Shown: positions 1 through 9,810 of the stretch, piece after piece
Numbering within the stretch: the first letter of the stretch is position 1
Layout of the letters: every line of letters starts with the position of its first letter
Origin: Rhizobiales bacterium UBA1912
Lineage (GTDB): Bacteria > Pseudomonadota > Alphaproteobacteria > Rhizobiales > Devosiaceae
Direction of reading: 5' to 3'
Length of the DNA stretch: 64,000 nt
Assembly (NCBI GenBank): GCA_002337455.1
Contig: DDGC01000027.1
Coordinates: 37,251 to 101,250 of the forward strand
Program-made: the position numbers and the translations under genes
The notes under the pieces: model-generated
What the model was told of the DNA's origin: nothing
The model's input: the letters and a program-made list of their open reading frames with translations, nothing else
The model's database searches: none

Positions 1-728
1 TTGAAATTGCCCTTCTCGATCGCGGCTTTCAATGTCTCGGCATCTTCGCCGGTCTTGACGGCCAGCTTGTCGGTCTTGTCGCCATCGACCGAATAAAGAC
101 GCGTGGCAAAGCTCTTGCCCGACTGGTTGAGGGTCGGGATGACGCTCCAGTATTCCTGGGGCTTGAAGCGCTCGATCTCTTCTTCGCGCTCGGTGACCAG
201 ACGCAATGCGACCGATTGCACGCGGCCCGCCGAGCGCGAGCCCGGCAGCTTGCGCCACAGGATGGGAGAGAGCGTGAAGCCGACGAGATAATCGAGCGCG
301 CGGCGCGCCAGATAGGCGTCGACCAGCGGCGCGTCGATATCGCGCGGGTGCTGCATGGCGTTGGTCACGGCATCCTTGGTGATGGCGTTAAAGACCACGC
401 GCTTGACCGGCATGTCGGCTTTGATCGCCTTTTTCGCCTTGAGCGCATCGAGCAGATGCCAGGAAATGGCCTCGCCTTCACGATCAGGGTCAGTCGCCAG
501 AATCAGCTCGTCCGCCCCTTTGAGCGCACGGGTGATGTCGGCCAGGCGCTTCTTGGAGTTCGTGTCGATCTCCCAGCTCATGGCGAAATCTTCGTCGGGC
601 CGCACCGATCCATCCTTGGCGGGCAGGTCGCGCACATGGCCAAAGCTGGCCAGAACCTCGAAGTCCTTGCCCAGATATTTGTTGATGGTCTTTGCCTTGG
701 CCGGGCTTTCGACGATGACGACTTTCAT
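1..728 (-). CDS. topA: DNA topoisomerase I, N-terminal part (truncated by window edge)
   Basis: Type IA topoisomerase that relaxes negative supercoils by single-strand passage. Reading leftward from the ATG at 728, the protein opens with MKVVIVESPAKAKTINKYLG, the hallmark start of the Toprim domain. ATDPDREGEAISWH, the acidic metal-binding Toprim motif, follows near residues 82-95, and then LPGSRSAGRVQSVALRLV. About 242 codons are visible; the active-site tyrosine region and zinc fingers lie outside the window. It follows dprA in the same direction after a gap of about 220 bases, as in many Hyphomicrobiales. Identification is secure; only completeness cannot be judged. Confidence 0.96.
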   Translation of the reverse strand, partial: MKVVIVESPAKAKTINKYLGKDFEVLASFGHVRDLPAKDGSVRPDEDFAMSWEIDTNSKKRLADITRALKGADELILATDPDREGEAISWHLLDALKAKKAIKADMPVKRVVFNAITKDAVTNAMQHPRDIDAPLVDAYLARRALDYLVGFTLSPILWRKLPGSRSAGRVQSVALRLVTEREEEIERFKPQEYWSVIPTLNQSGKSFATRLYSVDGDKTDKLAVKTGEDAETLKAAIEKGNF

Positions 729-949
729 GCCTGTGACGGCTCCGCAAATAAGAGAGAGTTGCCTTGAAGGAGTGGAGATAGGGCGGATGGCACCCGCCCA
801 CAAGGTCCGCGCAAAATGGTGAATGCGTCAGCTTCTGTCAATTGCGCGTGGTTAGGAGAGCCGTTTGGCCGCCCCCAGCGATGCCCTGAGGCGCTTCTCG
901 ATAAAGGGGCGGATGGCTCCTGGCCCGCCGCATCTCGGTGCGTGCATCC

Positions 950-2062
950 TTATGCCCTGAGCGCGAAAAGCTGGCCGGCCGATCGCTCGATCCGCCCTGC
1001 CAGTTCCAGTTCGAGCAGCAGGATCTGCATGATTGGCGCTGTAATGCCGGTCGTCTCGATCAAAAGATCGGTCGCGGTGGGGGCGTGGCTGAGTGCCGTC
1101 AGCAGGCGCCCGCGCTCGTCTTCAGACGGGTCTGGCGATGCGGTTGGCGCCATATCGAGCGTTTCATTTTCAAACAGCGGCAGCCGCGCCGGATCGGCGT
1201 GGGTGAGTTCGGCGATGATGTCGCGCGCGCCGGTCACCAGCTTGGCGCCTTGCTGGATGAGGTGATTACCCCCCTCGGCGCGCGGATCGAGGGGCGACCC
1301 CGGCACGGCGAACACTTCGCGATCCTGTTCCAGCGCCAGCCGCGCCGTGATCAGCGAACCGGACCGTTTGGCGGCTTCCACGATGACCACGCCCAGGCTT
1401 ATTCCGGCCACGAGCCGGTTGCGGCGGGGGAAATCGCGGGCTCGCGGTTCCCATCCGAGCGGCATTTCGGTAACCAGCGTGCCGCCCGCTTCGACGATGG
1501 CGCGGGCGAGGTCCACGTTTTCATTGGGATAGATGTGATCGAGGCCGCCGGCCATTACGGCAACGGTCCCAGTTTGCAAAGACGCGTCGTGGGCCGCTGC
1601 GTCGATACCGCGCGCCAGGCCAGAGACGATGACATAGCCCTCGTGTCCCAGGTCGGTGGCGAGAAGCTGCGCCATGCGGCGCCCGGCCGCCGAGGCGTTG
1701 CGGGCACCTACGATGCCCACTGTTCGCTTGCCGCTCAGCGCGGTACCACCCATCACGGTCAGCAGCGGTGGTGGGCCGGCGACGTGGCGCAGATGGGGCG
1801 GGTAGTCAGGATCGTTGATCGCAACAAGCCGCGCGCCGATCGCCTCGGTGCGCGCGATCTCGTCTTCAGCTTCGTCGAGACTGGGAATTCTCACTTGCTG
1901 GCTGCCGCCGCGCCGGGCCAGGTTGGGCAGGGCGTCCAGCGCCGCTTCGGCTGAGCCGAACCGGTTGATGAGCGTGCGGAAGGTGGTCGGTCCGACATTG
2001 TCGGAGCGGATCAGCCGGAGCCAGGAAACGCGCTGGGGTTGGGTCAAACTCGAGCGCGTCAT
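950..2062 (-). CDS. dprA: DNA processing protein DprA
   Basis: DprA/Smf protein, 370 residues, the usual size for the alphaproteobacterial form. DprA binds incoming single-stranded DNA and loads RecA during transformation. The Rossmann-like core is visible: GIVGARNASAAGRRMAQ near residue 115, SGLARGIDAAAHD near 145, and MAGGLDHIYPNEN near 170. A C-terminal winged-helix-like segment runs from about residue 305 to the end. It sits ten bases after plsY on the same strand and upstream of topA. The family is certain; natural competence cannot be inferred from this gene alone, because dprA is widely kept in non-competent bacteria. Confidence 0.95.
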   Translation of the reverse strand: MTRSSLTQPQRVSWLRLIRSDNVGPTTFRTLINRFGSAEAALDALPNLARRGGSQQVRIPSLDEAEDEIARTEAIGARLVAINDPDYPPHLRHVAGPPPLLTVMGGTALSGKRTVGIVGARNASAAGRRMAQLLATDLGHEGYVIVSGLARGIDAAAHDASLQTGTVAVMAGGLDHIYPNENVDLARAIVEAGGTLVTEMPLGWEPRARDFPRRNRLVAGISLGVVIVEAAKRSGSLITARLALEQDREVFAVPGSPLDPRAEGGNHLIQQGAKLVTGARDIIAELTHADPARLPLFENETLDMAPTASPDPSEDERGRLLTALSHAPTATDLLIETTGITAPIMQILLLELELAGRIERSAGQLFALRA

Positions 2063-2072
2063 CGTCGTCGGC

Positions 2073-2675
2073 CTAGTTTTGCCCGGCGTTCTTGCTGCCG
2101 CCGACCTTGCTTTCCGTTCCGGCGACCAGCCGCATGATGTTCTCGCGGTGGGTGATGAACAGGACGATCGACAGGATCCCGGTGACCCAGGTCAACTCGA
2201 CACCCGAGAACGCGAAGGCAAACATCGGGGCGGTGGCTGCTGCGGTCAGGGCGGCCAGCGAGGAATAGCGCTGGGCAAACAGGATCACCAGCCATGTGGC
2301 GCAAAAGATCAGCCCGATCGGCCAGTTGAGCGCCAGGAGAACGCCGACATAGGTCGCGACGCCCTTGCCGCCTTTGAACCCGAGCCAGACCGGAAAGATG
2401 TGGCCGAGAAACGCTGCCACCCCGGCGATCATGGTGGCCTCATAGCCCCACAGCCAGTTGGCAATCAGCACCGCGGCGGCGCCCTTGCCGGCGTCGAGTA
2501 CCAGCGTCAGCGCTGCAATATCCCGGCGGCCCGTGCGCAGCACGTTGGTGGCCCCGATATTGCCCGAGCCGATGGTGCGCACGTCGCCGAGCCCGGCGGC
2601 CCGGGTGATCAAGAACCCGAAAGGGATCGAGCCGAGCAGGTACCCCAATATAAGGGCCAGCGCATATTGGGTCAT
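2073..2675 (-). CDS. plsY: Glycerol-3-phosphate acyltransferase PlsY
   Basis: Integral membrane acyltransferase, 200 residues, that moves the acyl group of acyl-phosphate to sn-glycerol 3-phosphate, the first step of phospholipid synthesis. Family motifs are clear: GYLLGSIPFGFLI at the N-terminus, IGSGNIGATNVLR near residue 36, and GFKGGKGVATYVGV near 102. Five or more hydrophobic segments are visible. Its start overlaps the pyrC-like stop by four bases (2672-2675), so translation is probably coupled. The pairing of plsY with pyrimidine genes is common in this order. Confidence 0.96.
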   Translation of the reverse strand: MTQYALALILGYLLGSIPFGFLITRAAGLGDVRTIGSGNIGATNVLRTGRRDIAALTLVLDAGKGAAAVLIANWLWGYEATMIAGVAAFLGHIFPVWLGFKGGKGVATYVGVLLALNWPIGLIFCATWLVILFAQRYSSLAALTAAATAPMFAFAFSGVELTWVTGILSIVLFITHRENIMRLVAGTESKVGGSKNAGQN

Positions 2676-3962
2676 GCGAAGGCTTCCTCTCTATAAACGA
2701 TCTGCCCGCCGACCAGGGTCGCCATGACCTTGCCGGACATGCGGGCGTTCTCAAAAGTCGTGTTGGTCGAACGCGAGCGGATCGTAGCTTCCTCGACAAC
2801 CCAGGGATAGTCCGGATCGAAAAGACACAGGTCGGCCTTGGCGCCCTTGGTGATCCGCCCCGCGTCGATGCCCAGAATCTCGGCGGGCCGCGCCGTCATG
2901 GCGCGCAGGATGGTCATCAGGTTCACATCGCCGGAATGGACGAGCCGCATCGCGGCAGCCAGCAATGTTTCGAGCCCTATGGCCCCCGTCGCGGCATCGG
3001 CGAAGGGCTGGCGCTTGCCTTCGGCGTCCTGCGGATCGTGATCGGACACGATAACGTCGATCGTCCCGTCCTTGAGGGCCTCGACCAGCGCCAGCCTGTC
3101 GTCTTCGGTGCGCAAGGGCGGGTTGAGTTTGAAGAAGGTGCGGTACGAGCCGACGTCGTTTTCGTTGAGGCAGAGATTGTTGATCGATGCGCCGACCGAA
3201 ATTGCGTTGCTGCGCTGCTTGTAGAACGCGGCCAGTTCGGCCGAGCGCGCCGTAGAGATCGCGGCGGCGTGGTAGCGCGCGCCGGTCATCAGCGCCAGTT
3301 GCAGATCGCGGTCGAGCGGGATGGTTTCGGCCTCGGCCGGAATGCCCTTGAGGCCGCGAAAGGTGGCCAGCGGCCCCGAATTCATCACCCCGTCGGAAAC
3401 GAGGTTGGCATCGGCGGGCAAATGCATGATCGGCATGTCGAAATTGGTTGCATAGACCATGGCCGCGCGCAGGACAGAACTGCTCTGTAATGCCTTGCGC
3501 CCCTCGGTAAAGCATACAGCGCCTGCTTCTTTCAGCAGCCCGAACTCGGTGAGGTCATTGCCCTCTGTACCCGTGGTGATCGATGCCGTGGGCAGAACGT
3601 TGACGCTTGTGGTCGCATCGGCGTGGCGGGCGATGAACTCGACCAGCGCGCTGTTGTCGATCACCGGTTGGGTGTCGGGCATGACGAGGATTGAGGTGAT
3701 CCCCCCCGCCGCGGCCGCCCGGCCGGCGCTCCTGAGCGTTTCGCGGTATTCGTGACCGGGCTCGCCGGTAAACACCCGCATGTCGATCAGGCCCGGCGCC
3801 AGCACCAGCCCCCTTGCGTCGACGGTTTCGGCCTTTTCCGGCGCGCCGGGCGCCTTGCCTTCGACGATATCGGCGATGCGGCCGTTTTCGATCAGCACCG
3901 CGCCGGTGAAATCGGCGTTGGTCGCGGGATCGATGATGCGGGCATTCTCAATAAGGAGGGGC

Positions 3963-3970
<8 letters not shown>
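2672..3970 (-). CDS. pyrC: Dihydroorotase-like protein lacking the HxH metal motif (PyrC', probably non-catalytic)
   Basis: Amidohydrolase-fold protein of 432 residues encoded directly after pyrB. The start chosen is the GTG at 3970, preceded by AAGGAGGAAAGCG, a near-perfect ribosome binding site inside the end of pyrB; the two genes overlap by eight bases. In active type I dihydroorotases the first metal motif reads D-x-H-x-H-x-R-E-P-G. Here residues 63-72 read DMRVFTGEPG, so both histidines and the substrate-binding arginine are replaced. A late motif, SDHDPQDAEGKRQPF, is partly kept. By analogy with inactive PyrC' partners in Pseudomonas, it probably acts as a structural subunit for aspartate carbamoyltransferase. 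An active pyrC should be elsewhere in the genome. Confidence 0.9.
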
Positions 3971-4940
<970 letters not shown>

Positions 4941-5009
4941 AGGGGTTCCCACTGCGACTAGCGGTGCGTACCCCAAGGCCCGGCCAACGGCAAGTCCCTA
5001 TTGGCAATT

Positions 5010-5513
5010 TTAGGCCATGGCCCGCCCGGTAAGAAATATCGCGAACCCGCAAAGCAGCGTCGAGGCAATGCTCGAGAGGGTGCGGATGTGGTTCCACCAG
5101 GTCCAGCGGCTCGAATAGTCGGCCCAGAGCGCGCGGGCGGCTTCGGCCTCCTGTGGGATCGATTCGGCGCCCAGCGCCGCGTTCATGGGCACGTTGATCG
5201 CGACGGTTATGCCGAACGCGCCGATCAGATAGGCGAGGGCGGCGAGGCCAAAGACGATGCCGATGTCGCGCAGACCCATCGAGAAGAAAATTATGGCCGC
5301 AAGCACGGCAAATACCGGGGCGCCGAAAAAGTTGGGGAAGAACCACGGGTTCTGGATCACCGTGTTGATGCCCTGCATGCCGTCGATAGCCGAAGCTGGT
5401 ATGGCAGCGTCCAGACCCCACATGACCGAGATCGAATAGGCAAAGAAAAAGCCGGCCATGATAGCGCTGGTCATGAATGCCAGCGTGGCAAGAATGCCTG
5501 CAAGATAAGTCAT
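5010..5513 (-). CDS. DUF1772 (anthrone oxygenase-like) membrane protein
   Basis: 167-residue protein with four hydrophobic segments. The pattern fits DUF1772: a small N-terminal hairpin ending GFFFAYSISVMWGL, an NPWFFPNFFGAP stretch, the VAINVPMNAAL motif in the third quarter, and a closing WTWWNHIRTLSS motif. Some members relate to anthrone oxygenases; substrate and reaction are unknown here. It is the last gene of a probable three-gene operon with the DUF4345 and NmrA-like genes, 60 bases downstream of the former. The neighbourhood suggests a small stress- or quinone-related cassette controlled by the divergent AraC regulator. Confidence 0.75.
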   Translation of the reverse strand: MTYLAGILATLAFMTSAIMAGFFFAYSISVMWGLDAAIPASAIDGMQGINTVIQNPWFFPNFFGAPVFAVLAAIIFFSMGLRDIGIVFGLAALAYLIGAFGITVAINVPMNAALGAESIPQEAEAARALWADYSSRWTWWNHIRTLSSIASTLLCGFAIFLTGRAMA

Positions 5514-5573
5514 GTCGTCCTCCGTTGGTTTGCCCTTATCGTGCAGGCGTTGCAGTGCGATGACGGCCTTTCG

Positions 5574-5966
5574 TTATCGCGCGGTAGATCGTTGCCGCCA
5601 GAATAGAAGCGTACCGCCGATGCCGAGCAAAACTTCGGACGCCATGGCGATCAACAGCCCCGGCCCGGGGAGGCCGTCGGCGACGATTGAAACGCCCCGC
5701 GCCGCAGCGTAGCTGAGATAGAGCGCTGCCGCGATGCCGAGCGAGACGTGGCGTATGTCGCGTTTGAATGTACCGAGCCCGATAGCAAGGCCGGCCAGAA
5801 CGAGCCAGAGCCCCGGCGAACGCAGTTCGTTTGCCAGATCGACTGATCCCGACGGGTCGATGCCATAGCTGCCGTAAAAGGTGGCGGGCATGATGACCAT
5901 GCCCGACCCGATCAGCAGCGCGACAGCACCGGCGATCAACAGATAGACGGTTTCCAGCCGTTCCAT
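5574..5966 (-). CDS. DUF4345 small membrane protein
   Basis: 130-residue protein with about four transmembrane segments. It resembles the DUF4345 family: an early glycine-rich hydrophobic helix, a FYGSYGIDPSGSVDLANELR stretch, then LGTFKRDIRH between helices. The ATG at 5966 is chosen because it overlaps the stop of the upstream NmrA-like gene (ATGA), a typical sign of translational coupling. Function is unknown; such genes often sit with AraC regulators and oxidoreductases. Six extra upstream codons are possible but would lengthen the overlap. Confidence 0.75.
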   Translation of the reverse strand: MERLETVYLLIAGAVALLIGSGMVIMPATFYGSYGIDPSGSVDLANELRSPGLWLVLAGLAIGLGTFKRDIRHVSLGIAAALYLSYAAARGVSIVADGLPGPGLLIAMASEVLLGIGGTLLFWRQRSTAR

Positions 5967-6796
5967 CACGCCACCTGGCGCCACGCGCCGCTGGCCATTG
6001 CGATGCGCAGATACTCAGCGAAATCGCGCGGTTCGCGGCCAAGTGCCTGCTGCACGCCGTCGCCAACCCATTCGTTGCGGCCATCGAACACTTCGGCGCA
6101 GATATTGGCCATTAAGTCCGCTCCGTCCTTGCCGATCTCTGGCAGCAATGCCGCATGGAAGTCCTCGACGCTGAGCGGGATGTAGTTGACCTGGCGTCCT
6201 GTGGCGGATGAAATTTCGCGTGCCGCATCGGCAAACGTCATCAGCCGTGGTCCCGTCACTTCATAGGTTTTGCCGTTGTGCCGGTCATCAAGCAGAGCCG
6301 CAACGGCCACGTCGGCAATATCGTCGACATCGACGAAAGGCTCGAGCGTGTTGCCGGCGGCCAGGGCCAGGGTGCCCGAAAGAATCGAGGGCTGCAGCAT
6401 GCCTTCATCGAAGTTCTGGTTGAACCAGCTGGCGCGCACCACGACATGATCGACGCCGCTCTGGGCCAACGTGTCTTCGGAAAGCTCGGCCCCATGTTCG
6501 CCGCGGCCCGAGAGCAGCACAATCTTGCGCAGCCCCTCGGCCTTGGCGATGGTGGCGAAGTGCTCGATGACTTCGGGTGCGCCGGGCGCGGCGAGGTCCG
6601 GCATATAGGTTACAAACGCGCTGCGCATGCCATCCATTGCCCCGGCCCAGGTCGCTGGTTTTTCCCAATCGAAAGTCGGATCGGTGGAGCGCGAAACGGC
6701 GCGGTGGGGATGTCCCGATGCGGCAAGGCTGCTGGTCACGCGTGAGCCGACCTTGCCGGTGGCGCCGATAACGAGAACTGAATTGTCGCTTGTCAT
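5966..6796 (-). CDS. NmrA-like NAD(P)-binding atypical short-chain dehydrogenase
   Basis: 276-residue Rossmann-fold protein. The dinucleotide-binding motif VLVIGATGKVGSRV lies at residues 7-20, as in the NmrA/HSCARG and quinone oxidoreductase 2 groups. VVVRASWFNQNF near residue 120 and FVDVDDIADVAVAAL near 154 match the substrate-side motifs of that family. No classical YxxxK pair is obvious, so it may act as a redox sensor or a quinone/NADPH oxidoreductase. It is the first gene of the leftward operon and is divergent from the AraC-type gene. Confidence 0.85.
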   Translation of the reverse strand: MTSDNSVLVIGATGKVGSRVTSSLAASGHPHRAVSRSTDPTFDWEKPATWAGAMDGMRSAFVTYMPDLAAPGAPEVIEHFATIAKAEGLRKIVLLSGRGEHGAELSEDTLAQSGVDHVVVRASWFNQNFDEGMLQPSILSGTLALAAGNTLEPFVDVDDIADVAVAALLDDRHNGKTYEVTGPRLMTFADAAREISSATGRQVNYIPLSVEDFHAALLPEIGKDGADLMANICAEVFDGRNEWVGDGVQQALGREPRDFAEYLRIAMASGAWRQVA

Positions 6797-6880
6797 TTTT
6801 TTCTCCTGTTGACGATGTTGCCAATGTCAGAGGGCGGGGCAGGACGATCAATGATGGATTGTCTGAAGATGCTTGCAGTT

Positions 6881-6898
6881 CGTCCAAATGACTGGACG
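6881..6898. promoter_or_regulatory. Inverted repeat in divergent promoter region (candidate operator)
   Basis: CGTCCA (6881-6886) and TGGACG (6893-6898) form exact inverted arms around AATGAC. The site lies in the 131-base gap between the NmrA-like operon and the divergent AraC gene, where an autoregulatory site is expected. Binding by the AraC protein is inference. Confidence 0.45.
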
Positions 6899-6903
6899 GA
6901 TTG

Positions 6904-6924
6904 AAAAAACTGATCTAGTTTTTT
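6904..6924. promoter_or_regulatory. AT-rich 8-bp-arm palindrome just before the araC-type start
   Basis: AAAAAACT (6904-6911) and AGTTTTTT (6917-6924) are perfect inverted arms around GATCT, ending three bases before the ATG at 6928. The position leaves no room for a normal ribosome binding site. The palindrome could act as an operator overlapping the transcript start, or as an mRNA hairpin limiting translation. Confidence 0.5.
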
Positions 6925-6927
6925 GAC

Positions 6928-7881
6928 ATGGATGATTGTTTTAAACCCGCACCGCTGGCCGATCCGCTCGGGGAGGTGCTGCACATGTTGCGGCTCACCG
7001 GGACGCTCTATTGCCGCGCCACAATGACGGCGCCCTGGGGGCTCATCATGCCCAGGCTGGTGGAATCGATGATCTTCGTGATCGTCACGGCGGGCCGTTG
7101 CGTCGCCGAAATCGACGGGGAAAACATTGAGCTTTCGGCGGGCACCATGGTGCTGCTGCCGCATGGTGACAGCTTCAGGCTTCTGAGCGAGGCCGGCGCC
7201 CATGCCGAGCCCCTGTTCGACCTGCCGGTCGAGAAGATCAGCGAGCGGTACGAATTGATGACCCATGGCGGCGGGGGCGAGATGACCCGGGCGATGGCCG
7301 GCGTCGTGCAGTTCGACAGCGTTGCGGGCCAGCGCTTGATGAGCGTCCTGCCGCGCGTCATTCGCATCGATGGCTGGGACGAATCTCTTGGTGATTGGGT
7401 TCAGAGCACGCTGGGGCTGATTGCGCGGGAGGCGAGCGCGCTCAAGCCGGGCGGTGAGATCGTCATGACGCGGCTGGCCGATATCCTCGTCATCCAGGCT
7501 GTCCGGACCTGGCTCGATTCCGCGTCCGAAGCCGAGCAGGGGTGGCTCGCCGCGCTGCGCGATCCGCAGCTAGGGCGCGCGCTGGTGGCCATTCACCGCT
7601 ACCCGCAAACCGACTGGACGCTTGCGCAACTGGCCGGGCAGGCGGGCATGTCGCGCTCGGCCTTTTCGGCGCGGTTCAGCGAACGCCTCGGGCAATCGGC
7701 CATGGCCTATCTGGCGCAATGGCGCCTGCATCTGGCGCGGGCGCGGTTGATGGAAACCACCGATCCGATGGCGACGGTAGCCCGGCAGGCCGGGTATCAG
7801 TCGGAAGCCGCGTTCAGCCGTGCCTTCCGGCAGTATTTCGGCAAGCCTCCCGGCGCGACGCGCCGCTCAGTCGTTGCGTAG
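6928..7881 (+). CDS. AraC-family transcriptional regulator with N-terminal cupin-like domain
   Basis: 317 residues. The N-terminal half fits the AraC cupin_6 type (opening DPLGEVLHMLRLTGTLYCRA, then the sensor barrel). The C-terminal 100 residues carry the two helix-turn-helix motifs, with WTLAQLAGQAGMSRSAFSAR in the first and ATVARQAGYQSEAAFSRAF in the second. The start at 6928 keeps the whole cupin domain; an internal ATG at 6985 has a better ribosome site (GGGGAGGTG) but would remove its first strand. It is divergent from the NmrA-DUF4345-DUF1772 operon, its most likely target. Its 3' end overlaps convergent ruvX by 15 bases. Confidence 0.88.
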   Translation: MDDCFKPAPLADPLGEVLHMLRLTGTLYCRATMTAPWGLIMPRLVESMIFVIVTAGRCVAEIDGENIELSAGTMVLLPHGDSFRLLSEAGAHAEPLFDLPVEKISERYELMTHGGGGEMTRAMAGVVQFDSVAGQRLMSVLPRVIRIDGWDESLGDWVQSTLGLIAREASALKPGGEIVMTRLADILVIQAVRTWLDSASEAEQGWLAALRDPQLGRALVAIHRYPQTDWTLAQLAGQAGMSRSAFSARFSERLGQSAMAYLAQWRLHLARARLMETTDPMATVARQAGYQSEAAFSRAFRQYFGKPPGATRRSVVA

Positions 7882-8325
7882 CCGATCCAGAGCGCCTTGC
7901 AGGATGTAGCTGGCGGCCAGCTTGTCGACCACTTCGGCCCGCTTGGCGCGCGAAAGATCGGCTTCCAGCATGGTGCGGGTGACCGCCATCGTCGACATGC
8001 GCTCGTCCCAGAACACGATTGGCAGGTCGGTCTTTTGCTTGAGATTTCTCACGAAGGCCCGGGCCGATTGGGTACGCGGCCCCTCGCTGCCGTCCATGTT
8101 GAGCGGCAGTCCCATGACGATGCCCGTAACATTGTTCTTTTCGATAAGCGTCAGAAGCCGTTCCGCATCGGCGGTAAACTTTGTGCGCTTGATCGTTTCG
8201 ATCGGCGAAGCCGCCATGCGCAGGGAATCCGAGATCGCAACACCGATGGTTTTGGTGCCCAGGTCGAGCCCCATCAGCTTGCCCGCAGGATGCAGGTCAG
8301 CGAGGGCGTAGGGCGCGTCGGTCAT
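7867..8325 (-). CDS. ruvX: RuvX/YqgF family putative pre-16S rRNA nuclease
   Basis: RNase H-fold protein of 152 residues thought to process the 5' end of 16S rRNA. Key motifs are GLDLGTKTIGVAISD near residue 19 with the first acidic residue, IVMGLPLNMDGSEGPR near 69, and WDERMSTMAV near 106. The closing segment VDKLAASYILQGALD is typical. The last 15 bases overlap the AraC gene on the opposite strand. It is divergent from the MBL-like gene and close to gatC. Confidence 0.94.
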   Translation of the reverse strand: MTDAPYALADLHPAGKLMGLDLGTKTIGVAISDSLRMAASPIETIKRTKFTADAERLLTLIEKNNVTGIVMGLPLNMDGSEGPRTQSARAFVRNLKQKTDLPIVFWDERMSTMAVTRTMLEADLSRAKRAEVVDKLAASYILQGALDRLRND

Positions 8326-8401
8326 CTCTTGGTTCCTTGCGGAGATTTCTCTGTCGGCTTATCAGCAGTTTGCGCCGCACTGGCAAGGGGAATGGCTCAA
8401 A

Positions 8402-8938
8402 ATGAAGATCACCTGGTTTGCCGATATGACCTTCCGCATCCAGATTGCAGGACGGATTATCGTCACCCATGTCGAGGGCACTCCACAGGGTATCGACCGC
8501 ACCGAACTGATCGCGGGAGCCCAGACCGTCATTTCGGCCCAAAGCTGCGATCTGGGCCAATTCGATCCTAACGCATGGCATCCCCGCCGCCGCCTGCGGC
8601 TGATCGATGAAGAGGCCGGCGACGAAGGGCTCGATCTTTACCGGTTTGGCGCGCGCGGCCTTGTCGCCTATTCGGTTGATGAGGGGCTGCTGGTTCTCGA
8701 GGATGCGGGGGTAGGGGGACAGTGGAATCGGTTCGCTGATAACAGCGTCATCGTCCTGGCCGGTTCCGGCGCGCAATGCGCGGCGCAGGGCACTGCCTTG
8801 CTCGACATCGCCCGCCCGCGCCTTATCGCGCTCGCAGTTGACGACGGCGAAGTCGATAGCGCTTTCGATACACTGGTGCCCCGGCTGGGACAGGCCAGCC
8901 TCATCGTGCTCGAGCCCCGGCTCGCGGTGGAAGTGTGA
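8402..8938 (+). CDS. Degenerate metallo-beta-lactamase-fold-like protein lacking zinc ligands
   Basis: 178 residues. The opening MKITWFADMTFRIQIAGRII resembles the first strands of UPF0173-type MBL hydrolases, which usually begin MKITWxGHxxFRxE and continue to a DP motif. The zinc-binding HxHxDH motif expected after the first helix is missing; the equivalent region reads AQTVISAQSCDLGQFD. A late segment, NSVIVLAGSG, resembles a fold strand. It is therefore probably a non-catalytic relative; fold assignment rests on the N-terminal pattern only. It lies between divergent ruvX and gatC. Confidence 0.55.
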   Translation: MKITWFADMTFRIQIAGRIIVTHVEGTPQGIDRTELIAGAQTVISAQSCDLGQFDPNAWHPRRRLRLIDEEAGDEGLDLYRFGARGLVAYSVDEGLLVLEDAGVGGQWNRFADNSVIVLAGSGAQCAAQGTALLDIARPRLIALAVDDGEVDSAFDTLVPRLGQASLIVLEPRLAVEV

Positions 8939-9041
8939 TGTCGGGCCCATAAAGCCCTTCGATGGGCGGATTTGCCGATTGCGTTTGCCGGACGCCCATT
9001 GCTAAAAGCCCATTCAACACCATGCTTGCTAGGAGATGGCT

Positions 9042-9329
9042 ATGTCGGTCGACGCCGATACAGTAAGACGCATCGGGCGTCTGGCCCGCATCCGGATCAC
9101 CGAGGACGAAGTTGCCGCCTATGAGGGCGAGCTCAACGCCATTCTCGGCTTTGTCGAACAGCTCGACGAGGTCGATGTCGAGGGCGTTGAGCCGATGACT
9201 TCGGTCACCCCGATGACGCTGCGCCGTCGTGAAGACGCGGTCACCGATGGCGGCTATGCTGACCGGATCATCGCCAACGCGCCGATTTCGGAAGACAATT
9301 TCTTCATGGTCCCCAAGGTCGTGGAGTAG
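9042..9329 (+). CDS. gatC: Asp-tRNA(Asn)/Glu-tRNA(Gln) amidotransferase subunit C
   Basis: Small subunit (95 residues) that clamps GatA to GatB in the tRNA-dependent amidotransferase. Family signs are the RRIGRLARIRITEDE start, LNAILGFVEQLDEVDVEGV in the middle, and the late NFFMVPKVVE ending. There are ATGs at 9036 and 9042; the AGGAG at 9031-9035 abuts the first but is six bases from the second, so 9042 is preferred. gatA follows after a GNAT gene, and gatB is about 5 kb downstream. Confidence 0.95.
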   Translation: MSVDADTVRRIGRLARIRITEDEVAAYEGELNAILGFVEQLDEVDVEGVEPMTSVTPMTLRRREDAVTDGGYADRIIANAPISEDNFFMVPKVVE

Positions 9330-9332
9330 GCC

Positions 9333-9800
9333 GTGGCCGCGTCAATTGCCATCGAGACGCCGCTGAGCGACGAGGTGCGGGTGTTGGTCAAGGCGCTCAA
9401 CGCCTATCTCAATCCGCTCTCGCCGCCCGAGTTCCAGTTCCAGATGACCGTCGAGCAGATGGCTGGCGAGGACACCACAGTGTTTATCGCCCGCGATGAA
9501 AGTGGCACGCCGGTCGGCATGGGGGCGCTTAAACTGTTCGGCGAGAACATGGCTGAGGTCAAGCGCATGTATACGCTCCCCCAGGTGCGCGGCCAACGCG
9601 TCGGTGTGGCGCTGCTCGACGCCATCGAAGCGCTTGCCCGGCAAAAGGGCGTCAAGACGCTCAAACTGGAAACAGGAAACGTGGCGGGGTTCGAGCCGGC
9701 CTGGCGGCTATACGAACGCGGTGGGTTCACCCGCTGCGGTGCCTTCCTCGATTACCCCGATAGCCAATATTCAGCCTTTTACGAAAAGGCGCTGATCTAA
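9333..9800 (+). CDS. GNAT-family N-acetyltransferase
   Basis: 155 residues, GTG start at 9333, three bases after the gatC stop, with GGAG just upstream inside the gatC end. The acetyl-CoA-binding region is visible as VKRMYTLPQVRGQRVGVALL (Q/RxxGxG/A type motif) around residues 77-96. The C-terminal LYERGGFTRCGAF is typical of the fold. The substrate is unknown. It lies inside the gatCA transcription unit with tight spacing on both sides. Confidence 0.88.
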   Translation: MAASIAIETPLSDEVRVLVKALNAYLNPLSPPEFQFQMTVEQMAGEDTTVFIARDESGTPVGMGALKLFGENMAEVKRMYTLPQVRGQRVGVALLDAIEALARQKGVKTLKLETGNVAGFEPAWRLYERGGFTRCGAFLDYPDSQYSAFYEKALI

Positions 9801-9810
9801 GGATTTATCC

